From contig WFMB01000031.1 in assembly GCA_009177185.1 (NCBI GenBank), forward strand, positions 16,740 to 23,097: 6,358 nt of DNA, read 5' to 3'. Of the stretch, positions 5,475 through 6,358 are shown piece after piece. Numbering within the stretch: position 1 is the stretch's first letter; each line of letters begins with the position of its first letter. This DNA is from Bacteroidales bacterium. GTDB taxonomy: Bacteria; Bacteroidota; Bacteroidia; Bacteroidales; Bacteroidaceae. A model generated the notes under the pieces. That model saw only the letters and a list, made by a program, of their open reading frames with translations, had not been told where the DNA came from and made no database searches. The translations under genes were made by a program, and so were the position numbers.

Positions 5475-6358
5475 ATGATAAAGATTACCTTTCCTGACAA
5501 TTCCGTGCGCGAGTATGAGGCTGGCGTGACGGGCTTAGAGATAGCCGAGAGCATCAGCCAGCGACTGGCACAAGACGTGATTGCGTGTGGTGTGAACGGC
5601 GAGACGACGGAGCTGAACCGCCCCATCATGGAGGACGCAACGATTGCCCTATACAAGTTTGAGGACGCTGAGGGCAAGCATGCTTTTTGGCACACTTCTG
5701 CCCACCTCATGGCAGAAGCCATCGAAGAGTTGTGGCCAGGCACGCAGTTCGGCATTGGTCCTGCTATCGAGAACGGTTTCTACTACGACGTGATGCCACC
5801 CGAGGGCGTGAAGCTGAGCGACAGCGACTTCCCCAAGATTGAGAAGAAGATGCAGGAATTGCAGCAGAAAAAGGAAGCACTGGTGCGCAAAGACATTTCC
5901 AAGCAGGACGTGATGGAACTCTTCGCATCGAAGGGACAAAGCTATAAGAACGAGTTGATTGCGGAGCTGGAAGACGGAAAAATCACGACTTATACGCAAG
6001 GCAACTACATCGACCTCTGCAAGGGTCCTCACCTCATGACGACCGCGCCCATCAAGGCATTCAAACTGCTCTCGCTGGCCGCTGCCTATTGGCGTGGCGA
6101 CGAGAAGCGTCCGATGATGACCCGTATCTACGGTATCTCTTTCCCCAAGAAGAAGTTGCTTGACGAATACCTCGTGGCACTCGAAGAGGCAAAGAAACGT
6201 GACCACCGCAAGATTGGCAAGGAAATGGAGCTGTTCATGTTCTCCGAGCGTGTGGGCAAGGGGCTGCCTATGTGGCTGCCCAAGGGCACTGCCGTTCGTT
6301 TGCGCCTGCAAGACTTCTTGCGCAAAATACAGAAGCGTTATGGCTATCAGGAGGTTAT
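5475..6358 (+). CDS. thrS: Threonyl-tRNA synthetase, N-terminal part (3' end beyond the window)
   Basis: 294 complete codons of a protein normally near 640 residues; the frame is still open at the right edge. ThrRS charges tRNA-Thr with threonine in the cytoplasm. Domains in order: TGS domain (1-62, [17 protein letters not shown]...), then the editing domain (about 63-225) that removes mischarged serine, then the linker helix and start of the class II catalytic core (from about 243; [21 protein letters not shown] at 251-271 is motif 1 territory). The editing site residues are all present: His73 and His77 in [10 protein letters not shown], Asp180, Cys182 and His186 in YIDLCKGPH. These numbers equal those of the E. 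coli enzyme, as I recall them, which supports the ATG at 5475 as the start. An AT-rich stretch just before the start (5458-5474) replaces a Shine-Dalgarno. infC, rpmI and rplT are expected next but lie outside the window. Confidence 0.98.
   Translation, partial: MIKITFPDNSVREYEAGVTGLEIAESISQRLAQDVIACGVNGETTELNRPIMEDATIALYKFEDAEGKHAFWHTSAHLMAEAIEELWPGTQFGIGPAIENGFYYDVMPPEGVKLSDSDFPKIEKKMQELQQKKEALVRKDISKQDVMELFASKGQSYKNELIAELEDGKITTYTQGNYIDLCKGPHLMTTAPIKAFKLLSLAAAYWRGDEKRPMMTRIYGISFPKKKLLDEYLVALEEAKKRDHRKIGKEMELFMFSERVGKGLPMWLPKGTAVRLRLQDFLRKIQKRYGYQEV

Noticed and set aside
5649..6311. 220-residue open frame on the - strand opposite thrS
   Set aside because: The + strand encodes an unmistakable ThrRS with all editing residues; the antisense frame is a by-product of codon bias.

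Overview
The window looks like a Bacteroidales chromosome, most likely Prevotellaceae. The reasons are protein style (a Bacteroidetes-type LptD barrel, an HU protein of the HU-HIG type), gene order, start codons without Shine-Dalgarno sequences, and two promoters with the Bacteroidetes -33 TTG / -7 TAnnTTTG pattern. The genus is an inference; no rRNA or other marker is present.

Layout. Bases 1-4365 hold four genes in a row on the + strand with short gaps (19, 40 and 31 bases), probably one transcription unit: the C-terminal part of an LPS-assembly outer-membrane protein (lptD), the Holliday-junction resolvase-like ruvX, peptide deformylase (def), and a secreted tetratricopeptide-repeat protein. 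The unit closes with a strong hairpin terminator that overlaps the stop codon of the TPR gene. Bases 4366-4901 hold no intact gene on the + strand. On the - strand there is a decayed fragment of a BlaR1/MecR1-type M56 peptidase gene, bordered by a compact cluster of three palindromic repeats. A clear promoter follows, driving a small HU-family DNA-binding protein (4902-5312). After a weak terminator and a second promoter comes thrS (threonyl-tRNA synthetase), which runs off the right edge.

How it fits together. The ruvX-def-TPR-thrS order is, from memory, a recurrent Bacteroidales housekeeping neighbourhood: envelope assembly, rRNA/DNA processing, N-terminal protein maturation, tRNA charging. 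The roughly 1.1 kb between the TPR gene and thrS, carrying the M56 relic, the repeats and the HU gene, looks like an accessory insertion into that cluster. The most unusual material is in 4447-4791: a relic with an apparent internal deletion, a short tandem duplication near its junction, and a repeat cluster able to fold in mutually exclusive ways. I do not see a convincing new multi-gene system here.
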